DNA from: Vespula vulgaris
Lineage: Eukaryota; Arthropoda; Insecta; Hymenoptera; Vespidae
DNA: 64,000 nucleotides
Direction: 5' to 3'
Assembly (NCBI RefSeq): GCF_905475345.1
Contig: NC_066592.1
Span: 4,719,001 to 4,783,000, forward strand
Part shown: positions 36,814-51,085 of the stretch, in pieces
Layout of the letters: the number at the start of each line of letters is the position of its first letter
Numbering within the stretch: the stretch's first letter is position 1
Translations under genes and position numbers: made by a program
Notes under the pieces: model-generated
What the model was told of the DNA's origin: nothing
The model's input: only the letters and a program-made list of their open reading frames with translations
Databases searched by the model: none

Positions 36814-36844
<31 letters not shown>

Positions 36845-37749
36845 TTCGATTTCCTTTCCCTCTCTCGTTTTACACCTGTTTGCTGTCAGTTGTTTAACGT
36901 TCAAAGTTCTAACACAAAAATCCCTTACGTGTTGTAATTTTGGGTCCTAATAGTAAAACCTTTTCTACTTTCTCACAAAATTAGACCTACAGAGAATGCT
37001 CAAGGAGCAACATCAGAGCTAGAGAAAACATTCAGAAATGATTTTCAACCGAGTCATCGTGAAACGACGTTTTCCTTTTTCACGAAAACGAGTCGTCGTG
37101 GTCGTTTATGTTGTTGTCCGTTCACAATGAACGACAAAAGGGACTAAACTTTTAACGAAGCTTTAACCACTCGAAATAGTTAACAAAAAAAAAAGAAAGA
37201 AAAGGGAAACAACGTTCTAAGTCGACCTTATTTCACTCGAACGTTGCATTATTTAATATAAATAAATTTATTTCAATATAATAATTGGAGTTCCACTTAA
37301 CAGATTATAACTGATCTCATAACAATCGATAAAAAACGTTTGAATAAGTAAGTGATCATGGTCTTCTATAAAAATATGCGATTCTTGTTTAAATGAATTT
37401 TTTTATTGAAGTTAACGTTTATTGAATTATCGGAGTGTTTCCAATTATATGAAGTGTCCTTGTATATATCTACGTAATATCGATCCATTGATAAAAGTAA
37501 CTAAATGATGATATCAATTTTAATCTTCTACTAAAACCTCTCTAACATCAAAAGGAGCAATCATAGCTTTACTATGAGATGGAAAACGTTCATACTCGAA
37601 TAATTCGATAGGTAAATGGTGATCTAAAATTGGAGATGGTACATGTATAATGTCAAGCGATCTAATCGATATTCGATGTAAAATAACGTGTCGATTCTAA
37701 CAGAGTTGAGCGCCGTTTAGATCGAAGAGAAAGGGTTATTCGTGTTCAC

Positions 37750-37863
37750 CTGAAACAAGTGGTTGAGAGCTAACGCGATGTGATCTGAAAAAGACACGGT
37801 AGAAAAGCGAGCTGTTGGGAGAAAGCGGCCCCAAAAATAAAATCTCTGTAGCTTGGCAACGCA
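37750..37863 (-). other. Candidate internal or 5'-UTR exon (38 stop-free codons)
   Basis: On the - strand a good acceptor (TATGTTGTCTATTTTCAG) is followed by 114 bases with no stop in the phase-0 frame (CVAKLQRFYFWGRF through DHIALALNHLFQ), then a TTTCAG|GTGAAC donor. The length is divisible by three. It lies 4.3 kb upstream of the ZP start-codon exon on the same strand, so it may be a 5' UTR exon of that gene. The encoded peptide was not recognised. Confidence 0.35.
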
Positions 37864-40800
37864 CTGAAAATAGACAACATAAACGGCCTGTTAGCCTTCA
37901 TTCAAGAATTTTATTCTCAAGATCCAAATATGGAAGGAACACGATTTCAAATGGAGCCACGTCAATCGAAAGAGAAAAAGGATGAAAAAGTCAAGAGTAC
38001 TTTTTCTAAATTTCTAATTTCGTGCTTTAAAGAACTATCGAGACAACGATACAAAAGGAAAGTTTAGTAACTTATTAAGTTGAAATAATACAAGTTCGTA
38101 TACATATCTATAGAATGTGAATCTAATCATGAAATTATAATACAAATACGAATTTCACATTCAAAGTCTCGCATGGAAAAAAAAATTTAGAGATTTGAAA
38201 AACTCAAAAATTAGATCCTCGTTTCACGTTCGTGGATTCATATATTCCCCATGAAAATCCAATTAAAACTTTTCATTCGTTCGTATAAACAAATGTCTCT
38301 TTTTTGGTCGAATATGTTTTACATGCTTCACACACGACTCGTTGTAAGAAACACCATGGGAAGACACGTATATATCAGTAACTATAACAGTATCTCACGT
38401 CCTAAATAATCTCGACAAATGCAAGAGCAATGAAAAGAAAAAAGAAAAAGGAAAAATGAAACGGAGGAGGTATTTTCCGCTGTAACATCAACCGATCGTT
38501 TTTCTGTTGATATCAAAACGACGCGACGATCATCTTTCTCGACAAAATTATAGTACATATATGTGCAACTAGACACAAATTACTTTTCTATCGTTAAAGA
38601 CCGAAGAATCACGCAATTATTTTACTAACGGTGAATGAACCCATCGAACGTTCCATTTAACGTTTACATCTATTAAAAAAAAAATCTATGTATCTACAAT
38701 TAAGAACATGAGCTCTCTGTCTCTCTATACGTACAAATATATAATATTCAAAAATTTTGCATCGCCATAAATATCGAAACTTAAAAGCTATTACTTCTTT
38801 GTTTACATATTATCCAATTTGTATACTCGACGATAAATCCAAAAACCGTAACCTGTTCACGTTTATGACACTTCCATTAAATTCTCATAAGAAAGTCTTA
38901 CTGTACGATTTAAAAACGTGATAGAAAAACTTAAAAAAACTTTCTATGTTAATGAACGATCCGGCAATAATGTCGATAATCCATCACCTTAGAAAATAAT
39001 TTTCAATTCTATGTCGTTGTAATGACACCGTTGGGAAGAAAACGAGAAGGCTGTAGTCCCGGTTTCATCGTCACGGAAATCAGATATCGGGTAGCAGCAG
39101 GTAGGCAGTTCAAGAGGCTCGTTGTACGTAAGTACTTACTTACTTACTTACTTCCCCCACCCCTCGGGGGCTTCCCTCTTCCTCTTCAGCACCCTCACGA
39201 GTTATTATTATTTCTACCGGCTGAGAAGGTGCCACCCTTTGTCCGCGAGCAAGGTGACAGGTGTGCAGGGAACTCGTGACGTAATCAAGTACCGTTATGA
39301 GTGCACACGCGATGATACACATATAAAACACATGCAAGTAAATACGTATACGTATAATGTATCTACCAAGCCAGGTGAAACCCCATAAGAATGCGACGCG
39401 AAACGGAACACCGTAAGGCTACAACGGCTGTGTGCGTACAAACGCGAAATTCTGCTCCTACGTGAAAGTGACAGGGACAGGATGGAACGGGAAGAAACGA
39501 GACGAGAAGGAAGAAAGAGGATGGCGAAACGAAAGAGAAGAAAGAAAAAAAGGAAAATATTATATAGTTGGATCGTGTGACGAAGAGATCGTTGATTATG
39601 TTGACCCTCGTTGACTCGTGAAAGAAATTATTTTTTATCTATTCTAAAATAACGGTCATAATTAATTAGTTTTCCTATGAAAATTGTCAGATAATTTGCC
39701 CTTTTAATATGACGTGAAAGATAAGTCTTTCAAATGAGAACATTTGAATATTTTTGTTAATTATAAACGTACGAATATTCCTTGGAATGGTATTCTCATA
39801 GATCAATAATATATCCGGCAACAACGAAATGTTCCACTATTCTACATAACATGTGTACATTGCTATGGAATATCTAATTAAATTCAAATTTAGATACATA
39901 TCATAATACATGCGTATAACACTGGAAACTAATTAATATACGTATTAAACGAACTAATTTTATAATGAAATCATTAATAGAAATACAATTATATCGAAAA
40001 TTCAATGAAATAAACAAGTACGTATTCGTTTTCTCAGAGATAAAAAACTTCGATAATATACCAGATGAAAAGTCATTTAGTTCGTTAGTCGATCCATTAT
40101 TTATCTTGATGAAACGTCCAACTCCGTTTCCTACTTTTTACACAACTAATATACGACATATGTGTACATACACAGACACACACACACGAGTATATATACA
40201 AATACCGGTTAGTAGTCGTGCAAAATACCGAAGCAGAAAGCGCTAAATTAAGGCGTCGTTCGAAAACCGTAGAAAATTGGACTCATGGCTCGTCAACGTC
40301 GTTGTTTACGAAACTTTCACGGGAACGTTCCTCTCGCTCGTTAAAACGATACGACCGGCGTTTTTTACAAATCTCCCCACCTCTACCTTTTTTTGTCTAC
40401 TGCTTTCGAGAAATCGTTTGACACGTACGTATATACGTATATGTCCTATGTGTGTGTATATATATATATATACATATATATATAGATAATAATAAAAATA
40501 TATATATTTGTGTGTATATGTATGTATATGTGTGTGTATAGATATGTACGTAAGCTTATATATCTATGTACCAATTAAAAGTGCTCATCACTTTTTCTCC
40601 AATTATTATCGAAATTCTACGTACACAGATATTTCGAACCCATTTTTAAATAACATACACGAACAAATAGAGAACGAATCGAAACGAATTCATTACTCGT
40701 TTAAAAGTTCACCATCAATGCTGTCGGCTTTCGTTCTGAATTCCAAACTCTCTCATTCTCCCATGTTTTTATTACATTTCAACGGTCGATGTATAACGTA

Positions 40801-40962
40801 GTACGGGTGTAAAGTTTACACTCTCACAGTTACACGAGAAAAAGAGATGAAGAGAGGCACGATATTGCTGGTACGAACGATGATAACCGAATGTCTATGT
40901 ATGATTTTATACAACCTATAAAACGTTCTAATGGAGTCCGTTGTCTGTTGATAAATGAATCG

Positions 40963-40968
<6 letters not shown>

Positions 40969-41037
<69 letters not shown>
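40969..41037 (+). repeat. (CT)n microsatellite, ~34 units
   Basis: The longest pure CT run in the window. A second run (about 41140-41183) with TATC units follows about 100 bp later. Confidence 0.95.
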
Positions 41038-41041
<4 letters not shown>

Positions 41042-41134
41042 ATACGCTAAATGAACGTTTGTATGTATACAAACATAGGTACTCTCGCTTTCTCTCTTGC
41101 TCGTCAGCTTCTTTCCTCCTCCACGATAAAGGAT

Positions 41135-41198
<64 letters not shown>

Positions 41199-41504
41199 CC
41201 TATCTCTTTCTTTCCTTCTCTTTCTGCCTACATGCGGCCTTATTCTCGAGACACGGAGAACCAGAGGAGGACGTCACGAAAGAAGAGAAGACGTGAGAAC
41301 GCTGACACACTGACTCGCTACCCCACATACCCTGCTGGCCTTTTCAATGGGTGCTCACGAGAGAAAGAGAGAGGGGAGGGATCAACGGATGAAGTAAAAA
41401 AGAAAAAAAAAACGAAGAAGAATCTTCGACTCTTTCAATGATACCTAAACCTCTCCTACTTTTTTTCATCGAATCGATATATCCAATCGATATTAAAAAA
41501 TAAA

Positions 41505-41600
41505 CACCTCACATCGTCAAAAAATATTAATAATAATAATGACGATAATGATGACGCCGATGATGATGATAATGATGTTAATGATGACGATTTTTATGAT
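41505..41600 (+). repeat. Mixed (AAT)/(GAT) trinucleotide repeat
   Basis: Imperfect TAATAATAATAATGACGATA, GATGATGATGATAATGATG and related units over about 80 bases. Confidence 0.75.
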
Positions 41601-44600
41601 AAAGAGAAAAAGATAAGAAAAGAAATAAATAAAATAAAAAAAAACGAGAGAATGTGTAATAAGCACAATCGTTGACACTAATCAACAAATATTCACTTTC
41701 GTATTCGGCACAAATTTCGAACACAAACCTTTCGTTCGTTCGTTCGTTCGACGTGAAGCTCCTTATCGTGTGAATTGATAAGTCCCTCTATTGTAATCCT
41801 ATTCGAGACACACACACACTTGGCACTTAATAAATATTATCTTCTTTTCGTAGCTTCTATATTTTTTACAATGTAAAAAAGTATATATATTGTATATGTA
41901 AATATATATATATATGTGTATATATATATAAAAAGATCTATGGAAAGAGTGAAACGCGTTTTTATGTAGATACTTTAATCAAAAAAATCACATGAAAAAG
42001 AACACGCCGGCGAGTTTGATGAGTGCGTTCGTGGTCTTATGAGAACGTTGGAAACGAAACGCAACCTATATACTCTCCCCTCTTCGGGGTCGTCTGCTTT
42101 CACCAAAATCCCTCATTGCCTCTCCGCCATATTACTCCTCCTTCTCGTTCGTTTCTTCTCTCCTTTCGTCTCTTCAAACCCCTTTTGAAAAAACAAAAAG
42201 ACATTCAAATTCCTCCCGCCGTTGTCATTCACATAGGAAACCCCTTCTCCTTTCTTCTATCTCAAATTATTCACTCACAATGCGTGACGTGACGTACGAA
42301 TTTTTTTTTCAATCAAGTCACAATCCCGATAAAAATTACGGATCTACATATATTCGAATGATCTTGATAATCTTGATCGAATATAAATTTTTCTTCGATA
42401 TCGATATGAATTATTATTTATTAATCCGTAAACAATTATATAAAAAATATATATATTCAGATAATAAATAAATTCTAAATGATTAATAACTGAATATAAT
42501 AGATATATGATACTGCGAGATAAGTTATAAAAAAGAAACTTGAAAATTCGAGTGCATCTGTATCTCGATTTATAACGCGTATCGAGGACTTTCGCTTGTA
42601 TCCGGAGCACGCTCGACTTCCGGCATTCATGAAAGAAAGAGAGAGAGAAAGAAAGAAAGAGAGAAAGAGAGAGAGAGAGAGAAGCATATACGGGGGCGCA
42701 AGTGGACTCGTCGTGATTCACAGTCGCTCCGTTTACGTCCCATATCGTAGCTCTCTCGAGGATGATTAAGAAAAAAGAAAGTTCGGGGCCTTTCGCTCCC
42801 TGCAGAAAAAGTATCTCGTTTGTCGTGCGCCGACGAAATCATGCATAAGCTCGTGCATAGTTTCTAATCATGGAAATAACTAAAATCATACTAGAATGAA
42901 ATGAATGACACGTGAAATAAAAAAGACAAGTAATAGTAATATATAATAAATTAAGATAATACGACGAATAAATAAATTGCTTCATTGCGTAATTGTTTAC
43001 GCAATCGTTTGAATGCAAAGTATCGTCGTCCGTGTAAAATATTTTAACTAATTTAAAATAGCGAAGAATAAAAAAAAAGATTAAGTATATTTCGTCGTAT
43101 GTAAAAATAATAGATTAAAAATTGTTAACATTTAGTTACGAAAAAAAATGGTAGACGATGATATCATTCTATCCTTTCCTACATTCTACTTTATGTATAT
43201 ATCTATTGAATATGTACATAGATATAATACATACGTACACTATGACTACGTTCGTTCAATATACCTGCATATGTAAGTACATTTTTAACGAAATAACTTG
43301 CGTTCCATCGTCTACGTTCGATCCTTCTCAAACTAGAACACCGGCTCAATAAGTTTTGAGAATGTCATACGCTTGACCATCCTGCCTTTGAGAATTTCAT
43401 ATGTAATTCCAAGATTATCGAAGCATATCGGGAATCCGTTGTTATAAATTTTAATGGAGTGAACCAAATCGCACATAGATTAACGGCTCGCTATTTCCAT
43501 TACACGAAATTGTAGAGTCGATCATAGCGAATAGCGATATCGATAGATTAGTTAAAACTAATCATTATTAACTATACTTATCAATATTATCAATAGTATT
43601 CAAACGATATTACAAGAGTATCACTAGATAGTATGTAGTATTAAACTATTACAAAGAATACTTATAATCACCCACTCGTTACAATTATTTTAAATTAATA
43701 AATATTAGTAATATTAAATATTACTAATAATCATTTTCTAAGTAATTTGTTAGATCTCCATTGGTTATTGAAATATTAGAAATTGATAGAAAGTATGTAA
43801 CTTAAAAATTTGACGAAATAAAATGTGCACGAAATAAATGTGTATACATACACGCATATATGAGTTTAGTCATATATCATTATCATTGTTCTATTTTCTC
43901 ATCGAAACGGTCGATCACCTCGATCTTTCCTAACGCGGATGCGATGCAGGAAGAAAGCTGCCCGAACAAATTCCGCGGCGTCCATCGGAATGGTGAAATT
44001 GCGCAATTTTTCCACGAGCTTTGACGTCAGCGGCCATTCACGAGAGCCCCATGCACCAGCAGCTTTCACACGGATCTCGCTTTGTTATCTAGATACCTAC
44101 ATACGAACAAGGAGTATTCCCTCGACGTATGTATATATAGTAAGTCTATGGTGAAAAGTTTTATTTACTGGATCAATTCAAGGACAATTTATTTTATCGA
44201 AAAGAAATTATTGTCCTCGTCTGAAGAAAAATAAATTGTTAATATCAATGAAAAAATAAATTGTTAATCGAATGTTAATTAATGGTATATATGTATACAT
44301 ATATTTATTATTTTCTTTTATTTAAAAAAATAAAACAAATTTTTCTAATAGACTTAATATATATGCAATTATTAAGATTGATTATAAATGTAAATATTAT
44401 TAATAAATATTATTTTATATATATATACACGTATAAGTACTCTTTGCATAATAATAATAATATTTAACATATAAATCATTAGTAATATAGTGTAGTTGTA
44501 TACATATATATGTACGTATACATGCGTATGAAAGTTCTGGTTTACGAGTTCTTCCATTCCAATGAGATAAAAGGAAAGCAAAGATTGCGATCGATTTTGA

Positions 44601-47159
44601 ACGAATTTTCTCCCATTGGTCTCTCTTTCGTTCCTCTTGGAGGGACAACGCGAGCACCGAGTCGTTCTTAGCTCGTACAACGCCTCGTTATCCTCCATTC
44701 TCGATAACCGGAATCACCTATTAGATATAATCTCGAGAAACCGATTTTCTGAGATTCCTTGTGACTTTCACCCGCGATGTGATCGCGTTTCTTAGCATTT
44801 ACCTCGCTCACGAAGATCCGGTATTCTTGGTACTGGACCAGTTCCGAATACTTCTTACAGAAGTGATCGCGAAACGAAAGAAAGAGAGAAAGAGAGAGAA
44901 TGAAATCATCACTATTAAATGATTATCTTTCGAACACTCGATTCTACTCATTGGCCCAATTTTATCTTTCAAAACGTTTATGGATATATTCCTTTAAAAA
45001 TATTCTACTCTTTGTCTATTATTTTAAATATACAAGAAGAAGTTCTCTATCTTTCACAATTAAATAATTATTAATTTTCAAAAATAGAGTAAATATATCT
45101 TAAATTTGATAGGTACCTTTTACAAAGTATTCAATGACTCGTCCATCGTAAAAATTGAAAAAAAAAAGGAAGGATCGATTGTTTGCATTAACGAAACAAT
45201 AAAAAATACAAATCTTTCGTTTATTTTGCACGATATATCCGGATTTCTGACGAGACGTAAAACGAGAGTATAAAACTTTCATGGCGCCAAGCTAAGTATC
45301 TACGCTTAAGAATTCGATCGATTAATCGATCGATCGATCGATCGGTCGACCGATTTCTCTATCGAAATGCCGAATCATAGTAATTCGATGTCTGACAAAG
45401 TCGACGTACTTACGTGTCGGAGAACCTATGTCAAAGACGTCGCTTAAGTCGAACGTAAGATTTAGTTTTGGCACACTTTTCACGACAACGACGAGAACGT
45501 CAAAGCCGATTCGAGAAGTCTTGCTGCGACGTGTACCTCACCCAAGAAATTAACATTACAAATTGCGAACGATGCCTTGCAAATATTTCAAGTCTCAATC
45601 TCAAATAACACCCTTCTACATTTAACTTAGTCTACTTAGCGAATATTAAACATTTTCGATCTATCCGAGATTATGAAAAATAAAACGATTAATTTGGAAT
45701 TTAAATGATAAATAATAATAATTATTAATAACTACAATAATAATACTTTAATTAATAATTAGAATTAATAACTATTACTGGTAACAACTATTAATTATAA
45801 TTTGATTAACAAATTGTAACTCCGTATTCAACAATAACATTAATAGCATTAATAATTAAAATTAATAAAGTTACTAACGATATAGTAGCTATCAAACGTT
45901 CTTGCAAAATATACAATGATTCAATTTTATTATAAAATAACGAATAGACTGACAATATATCATGATTTTAAAAATCTTTGGATAGCTTTCTCGAATAATC
46001 ACGATTACGATCTGTCATTCAAGATACGTAGCTAGAACATATAAGTAAAGACATACGTATATGTGTACTTTCATAAAGTAACATGAAAAGAGGCCTTCGA
46101 AGACAATCGAACAAAGTGGGTGTTTAATTGCGAGGAAGTATGCATATATGTACGTGCGATAATTTTGGGTCACTGAATTGCAAGCTTTCTTCTTTCTCCC
46201 TTTCTCGATTGCTTGTGTCGAACGTGCCGTGTGATCGAACGCCCTTTCTTCTTCTTCTTCTTCTTCTTCTCTTCCTCCTCCTCCTCCTTTTCCTTCTCTT
46301 TCTCTTTTACATCTTCTTTTATTCCTATTTTTTCTTTCTCTTTAACCTGTTCAATAAACCACGACGCACAAACGTAATTATTGCGGATGGCCGTAAATCT
46401 TTATCGCATATTACACTTGACGTTGAAATCAACTCGACTCGTGTGAACTTAACACGAACGTAATATAATCTTCAAACGAATAATATTCAAACTAAATCCT
46501 TCTCGTTATCAACCTACGCTAAATTTATATTATATAGAAAGTTTATAAAAATGAAACTTTACTGGTCCGTCGATGTATTTCTTAACAGAATATATTTATG
46601 ATATTATTATTTTAATCTTTTTAAATTGAACATTACTAGCTAAAAACATATGCGATATTTTTTAGAATAATAATGATAAGATGTTATCTCTTTGTTTCAT
46701 ATAGTACGTATATAAGATTCCCTTTATTTTTTCTTTTCTCGTTTTTTACAAAACCAAGAAACGAAAGAACACAAATCCGCAGAGTAAGACCAACGAAAAT
46801 AAAATCGAGCACGCTTCGTGAGACCGTCAACTCTGAAACGGAGTGAAAGTTTTGCTTTCCTATTGCGATCGCTAACGTTCCAATCTCTCGAAATTTCATC
46901 GACGCGACGCGAGGAGACGCAACACCCGCGTTTCGTTCAAAACGTTAACAACACTTTCTCAAGAACCATTCGTACACCATCGTCGAGTTGTAAAGCTCTT
47001 CGAAAACTCAACGTCAACGACGAATTCTCTGTGATTTTCTCGTCTACGAAGAAAGATTCGCACGAAAGACGACGAAGAATCTACGGCACGTCAGAAACTC
47101 CATTACGGAAACGAGATTTCAACGACTAACGAGAATACTAAGAGTTGATGCTCGACCCT

Positions 47160-47216
47160 TTTACAAATCACTATCGTCTTATCAATATCGTCTTGTCAAC
47201 TATCGTCTTAGAAATA
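47160..47216 (+). repeat. Three short repeats of TATCGTCTTRTCAA
   Basis: Near-tandem copies of TATCGTCTTATCAA, TATCGTCTTGTCAA and TATCGTCTTAGAAA. This is a small local duplication. Confidence 0.7.
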
Positions 47217-50200
47217 TCTTTTCAATTCATTTAATTTGCTAGAGGTACGAAAATTCGTATCATTCTCTCTGCTATAAGTAAATCTGATTATGAATTTTGT
47301 AATAACGATAGGATCGATAACGTAATACTTATTTTAATATTATTTTTAAGAATAATTAATTTTAAATAAAAATATATGAAATTTAAAGAATCTTATTATT
47401 GACACACAATAATTGTAGATCATTTCTTTGTGAATCAATGTTTTATAAAAAAATATATATATATTAATAATATAAATCATTGAATGATGATTTACATACA
47501 ACGTTTATGTTTATAGAATTTTTAAGATAATTTGTTTCAAAATGAATTGAAAGATATTTCTGATTTTTCAAAAAAAACTGAAAGATCGTACGAAATTTAA
47601 AAAAAAATCCAATATCTGGATCGATTAGAAATTCAACAAAATAGAAGTGACAAACAAACAAGGAAGCAGAAAAAAGGGAATAGATAGACGATCTTAGTGT
47701 GTCAGTGTGTCTATATGTTAATAGCTTGGCTCGATGAGCGGTTTTAACCTCGGCCACGAATCGACTCGATAGAAACAAACTCTGCTTCAAAAAGGATTTT
47801 AAAGAAAATGCAAAAAAGATAAAATGGTTCTTTTCGGAGATTCAACGCTGTTATATGTATAAATAAAAGTAAGAATTTTAAATATTATCTAAAAAAAAAA
47901 AATTTCTTTCGATACGATTTTCATTGTTATAAACAATATTTAACATATAACTTTTACCATCGAAATTTTCTTTAAAACAAATATTTTTTTGTATGTATAT
48001 ATATATATATGATAGATAAATTAGATTAGTGTTAAAAATAATTAATTAAAATTCGGAACGTTTAAATAAAATTATTTTTAAATATCCAACACTTCTGTAT
48101 TTTGATATTATCATATTAAATTATTATTTCTAATATTTATATTCCAGCTGCTAATCTTATTCAAAATAGGATATACCACTTAGAATAATAGTTACTTAAA
48201 TAGCAATCAGTAAATGGTAAGCGAAATGCGAAGGTGTGTGTATTTTTTGCGTTAATGCTCTCGAGTCGTTCTCAACGCTCTCCCGCTTAACGGTACCTCT
48301 CATGCGGGACGCGTGAACGCTAGAAAGTAGTTTGATATTTTGAGTAGTTCGCCAATTTCCTTCTTTGACTTCTTCGCACGCTTCAACTTCCCGTAAAAGA
48401 AAACGACCGACGACCTTGGCGATCTATTGCATCAATGGATCTATTCTTGCGTTTATTTTCGAAATAAATCTCACGAGAAAATATCTAACTTTTTTTGATC
48501 GTTACCCTTTACGATTAAAAAAAAAAATAACTAACAAATCTTCCGATAAATTTCGTATAACATTGTTTCCCTATTTCGAATTAAATAACGACAATGACCG
48601 ATGAAAAGTTGAATTGTTCGAATGATTCCAAAAATTACACTTTCTTAACGAGAAAAGAAAATAAAAAAGAAAGTATTTCGATACTTTTCACGGAGAAAGA
48701 AAAATACTAAGGTAAGATACTCAAAATGTATACTTAATTTAAATACTTGAAAGATACTTGAAAAATGAATACCTAATTAACAATGTTTACATTCACCGTT
48801 ATACTCGCAACGAATACGAATATTTCAACGTTCCATACGTAAATACGCAATAAAATTGCACCAAAGATTATACACGCGTATACAGTTTTCATGTATTCGA
48901 TAATATTTCTTTCTCATTTACAATCGAAAAATTGATTGATCGTTCGTTCGCACTAATAAAACTCGTACTATGAAATGATTATTATCGAATCATTTTTCGA
49001 TCATTTATTTTATCGAGCAAGTACTTCCATCGGGTGCTCTTTTAAAGAAGAATTTTATGATTCCTTTCGAAACAAAGGATCTATATATATATATAAAATC
49101 GAAGTTAATTCAATTCACTCGCCTTTCAACCCCATGATAAATTCTTCTATCCTTGTCAAAAAGGGAGAGAGAGCTGTAAGTCGTCCATTTAAAATAGCTC
49201 ACCGAAGTAGAAAAGCGTGCAAAATTATCGCGAATAATCGAAGCACGATGACAAAGTAAAAAATTGATCCTCGAGGATCGAGTCCTTGATAAGCGTTACT
49301 TCCGTTCTTTTCATACTCGACTCTGTACTACGTAAGTATATGCTTTAGTGTTGAAAATTGATTTTCTCTATTATAAAAGCAGAACTGAATCGATCTGTTG
49401 AAATATAGAGAATATTTTTTCGATGCAACGAAGAGTCCTTTAGTGACTCTCTATGCGCGTCTAATCAATTTCGTTGATGATCGATAGATGTAAAGTGAAA
49501 ATAAAAAAAAAAAAGGAAAAAATCGAACTAAAAGGATATCACATACACGATTACGAAAGATGACTTCAATGGTGACTGATGACGAAGGATCGATCCTGTA
49601 TTTTCTAAAAAAAGAAAAAAAAAGATGTCACTGATAATTCTAACTCTTAATATTACTTGTGTAACACGTATAAAGATCTCTAAAAGTAAAAATAAACTAA
49701 TGTAAATTATTCGATAAAATTCAAAATACAATATAAATCGATATGTTTACGTTTAACCCTTTACAATCTAACTTTTTATCGCGATTACAAAAAAAAGGAT
49801 TATACAGTGATCTTATATTATTCATAAAAAAAAAACAACCAAAAAAAAAACAAGAAAAATCGAAAGTGTGTGTCACGAATCGAAAGAATGTTCACTTTCG
49901 AAAAAGTATATCATAAAAAGTCGTTCGTGACAAAAGTCGCTCTATTTTCGACTTTCTAATAATATCGATGCGATGACGAGGTGGTTAAGTCACTCGCGTC
50001 GCGCTCACTTTCACCGCCCACGCACGAATTTTCTATTCTCTTCGGCTTTCTCGTTGTTATGATACATAGATATACATATACGTTCACATATATCCCCGTA
50101 TGTTGAACATGACGCGAACAATGAGTCACCTTATCGTCTGCGCCCGCTTTTTGAGTTTCTCTTATTGACGCAATTCTTTTTTTTTTGTTGTCTTGTTTGA

Positions 50201-51008
50201 TCTTCAACAAACAAAGACATGATGTTAACCAACTCTCCGTTTCCCCAAAAGAAAAAAAAATAAAATTCAATCGACTTTTGAGATTTCATCGAAGATTAAT
50301 CGTTTCGTAAATTATCGCAGATTTCGACATTAATAAAAGTAGGCAAATTCGAAAATATATTTATCATTAAAATATAAAATTGTGTCCTACTTAATTCGAA
50401 TCGTTAATAATGTATCTATCTCGTTTAATTAATCACAAAGAAAGACACGTATATCATAAGACACATATATTTTGTTAAGAGAAAAAAAAGAAGAATTCGT
50501 AAGAAGGCAAGAAAATATTATACATATTTTTTAAGAGAGAAATCATTTCTTCTTCGAACGATTCTTTTCGTATCGCAGAAAAAAAAGTACGCAGATACGA
50601 ATATGAAAAAAATCTAAGAAACTATATAGAACATAATATTTATCTATGAATCGTACTATATACTATAAATTAATATTAAATTTTACAAATGCGATCAAAT
50701 CGTATATCAAAAGAGTTAACTTCGTTTTAAAATTGTATGTGATAATTCATTCGTCGACAACAACAAGTGGTAACCTTTAGATTCGTCCAATTTGCTTATC
50801 CACGATTTCTTTATAATGAATAGTAACGAATAAATTAATCTCAGTATCTATCTATTTACGTTCGTCCTCGTTCTTGAAATCAATCACAGCCAATGTCTAA
50901 ACGACGGTGGCATCGAGTAACGGAGATGCCAAAATCAAAGGATCTTTTTTTTCTTCTTTTCGAACTCTAAAATAATTATTCATGCGGCTCGATGAACGAG
51001 GTATGTAG

Positions 51009-51085
51009 AGAGAAAGAAAAAGAAAAAGAGAAAGAGAAAGAGAAAGAGAAAGAGAAAGAGTAAGAGAAAGAGAAAGAGACAGACA
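51009..51085 (+). repeat. (GAAAGA)n and (CAGA)n tracts
   Basis: About ten GAAAGA hexamers with small interruptions, passing into CAGACAGACAGACA. Confidence 0.9.

Noticed and set aside
43930..44070. CpG-rich segment, open on both strands, with KFRGVHRNG-like peptide
   Set aside because: The resemblance to an AP2-type motif is superficial and the frame stops soon after. No paired splice sites were found.
45310..45345. (CGAT)n block as a possible regulatory palindrome
   Set aside because: It is a simple tetranucleotide run with flanking variants and no further context.
46818..47129. 103-codon + strand frame starting at GTG
   Set aside because: No ATG start, no domain and no splice context; likely chance in a less AT-rich patch.
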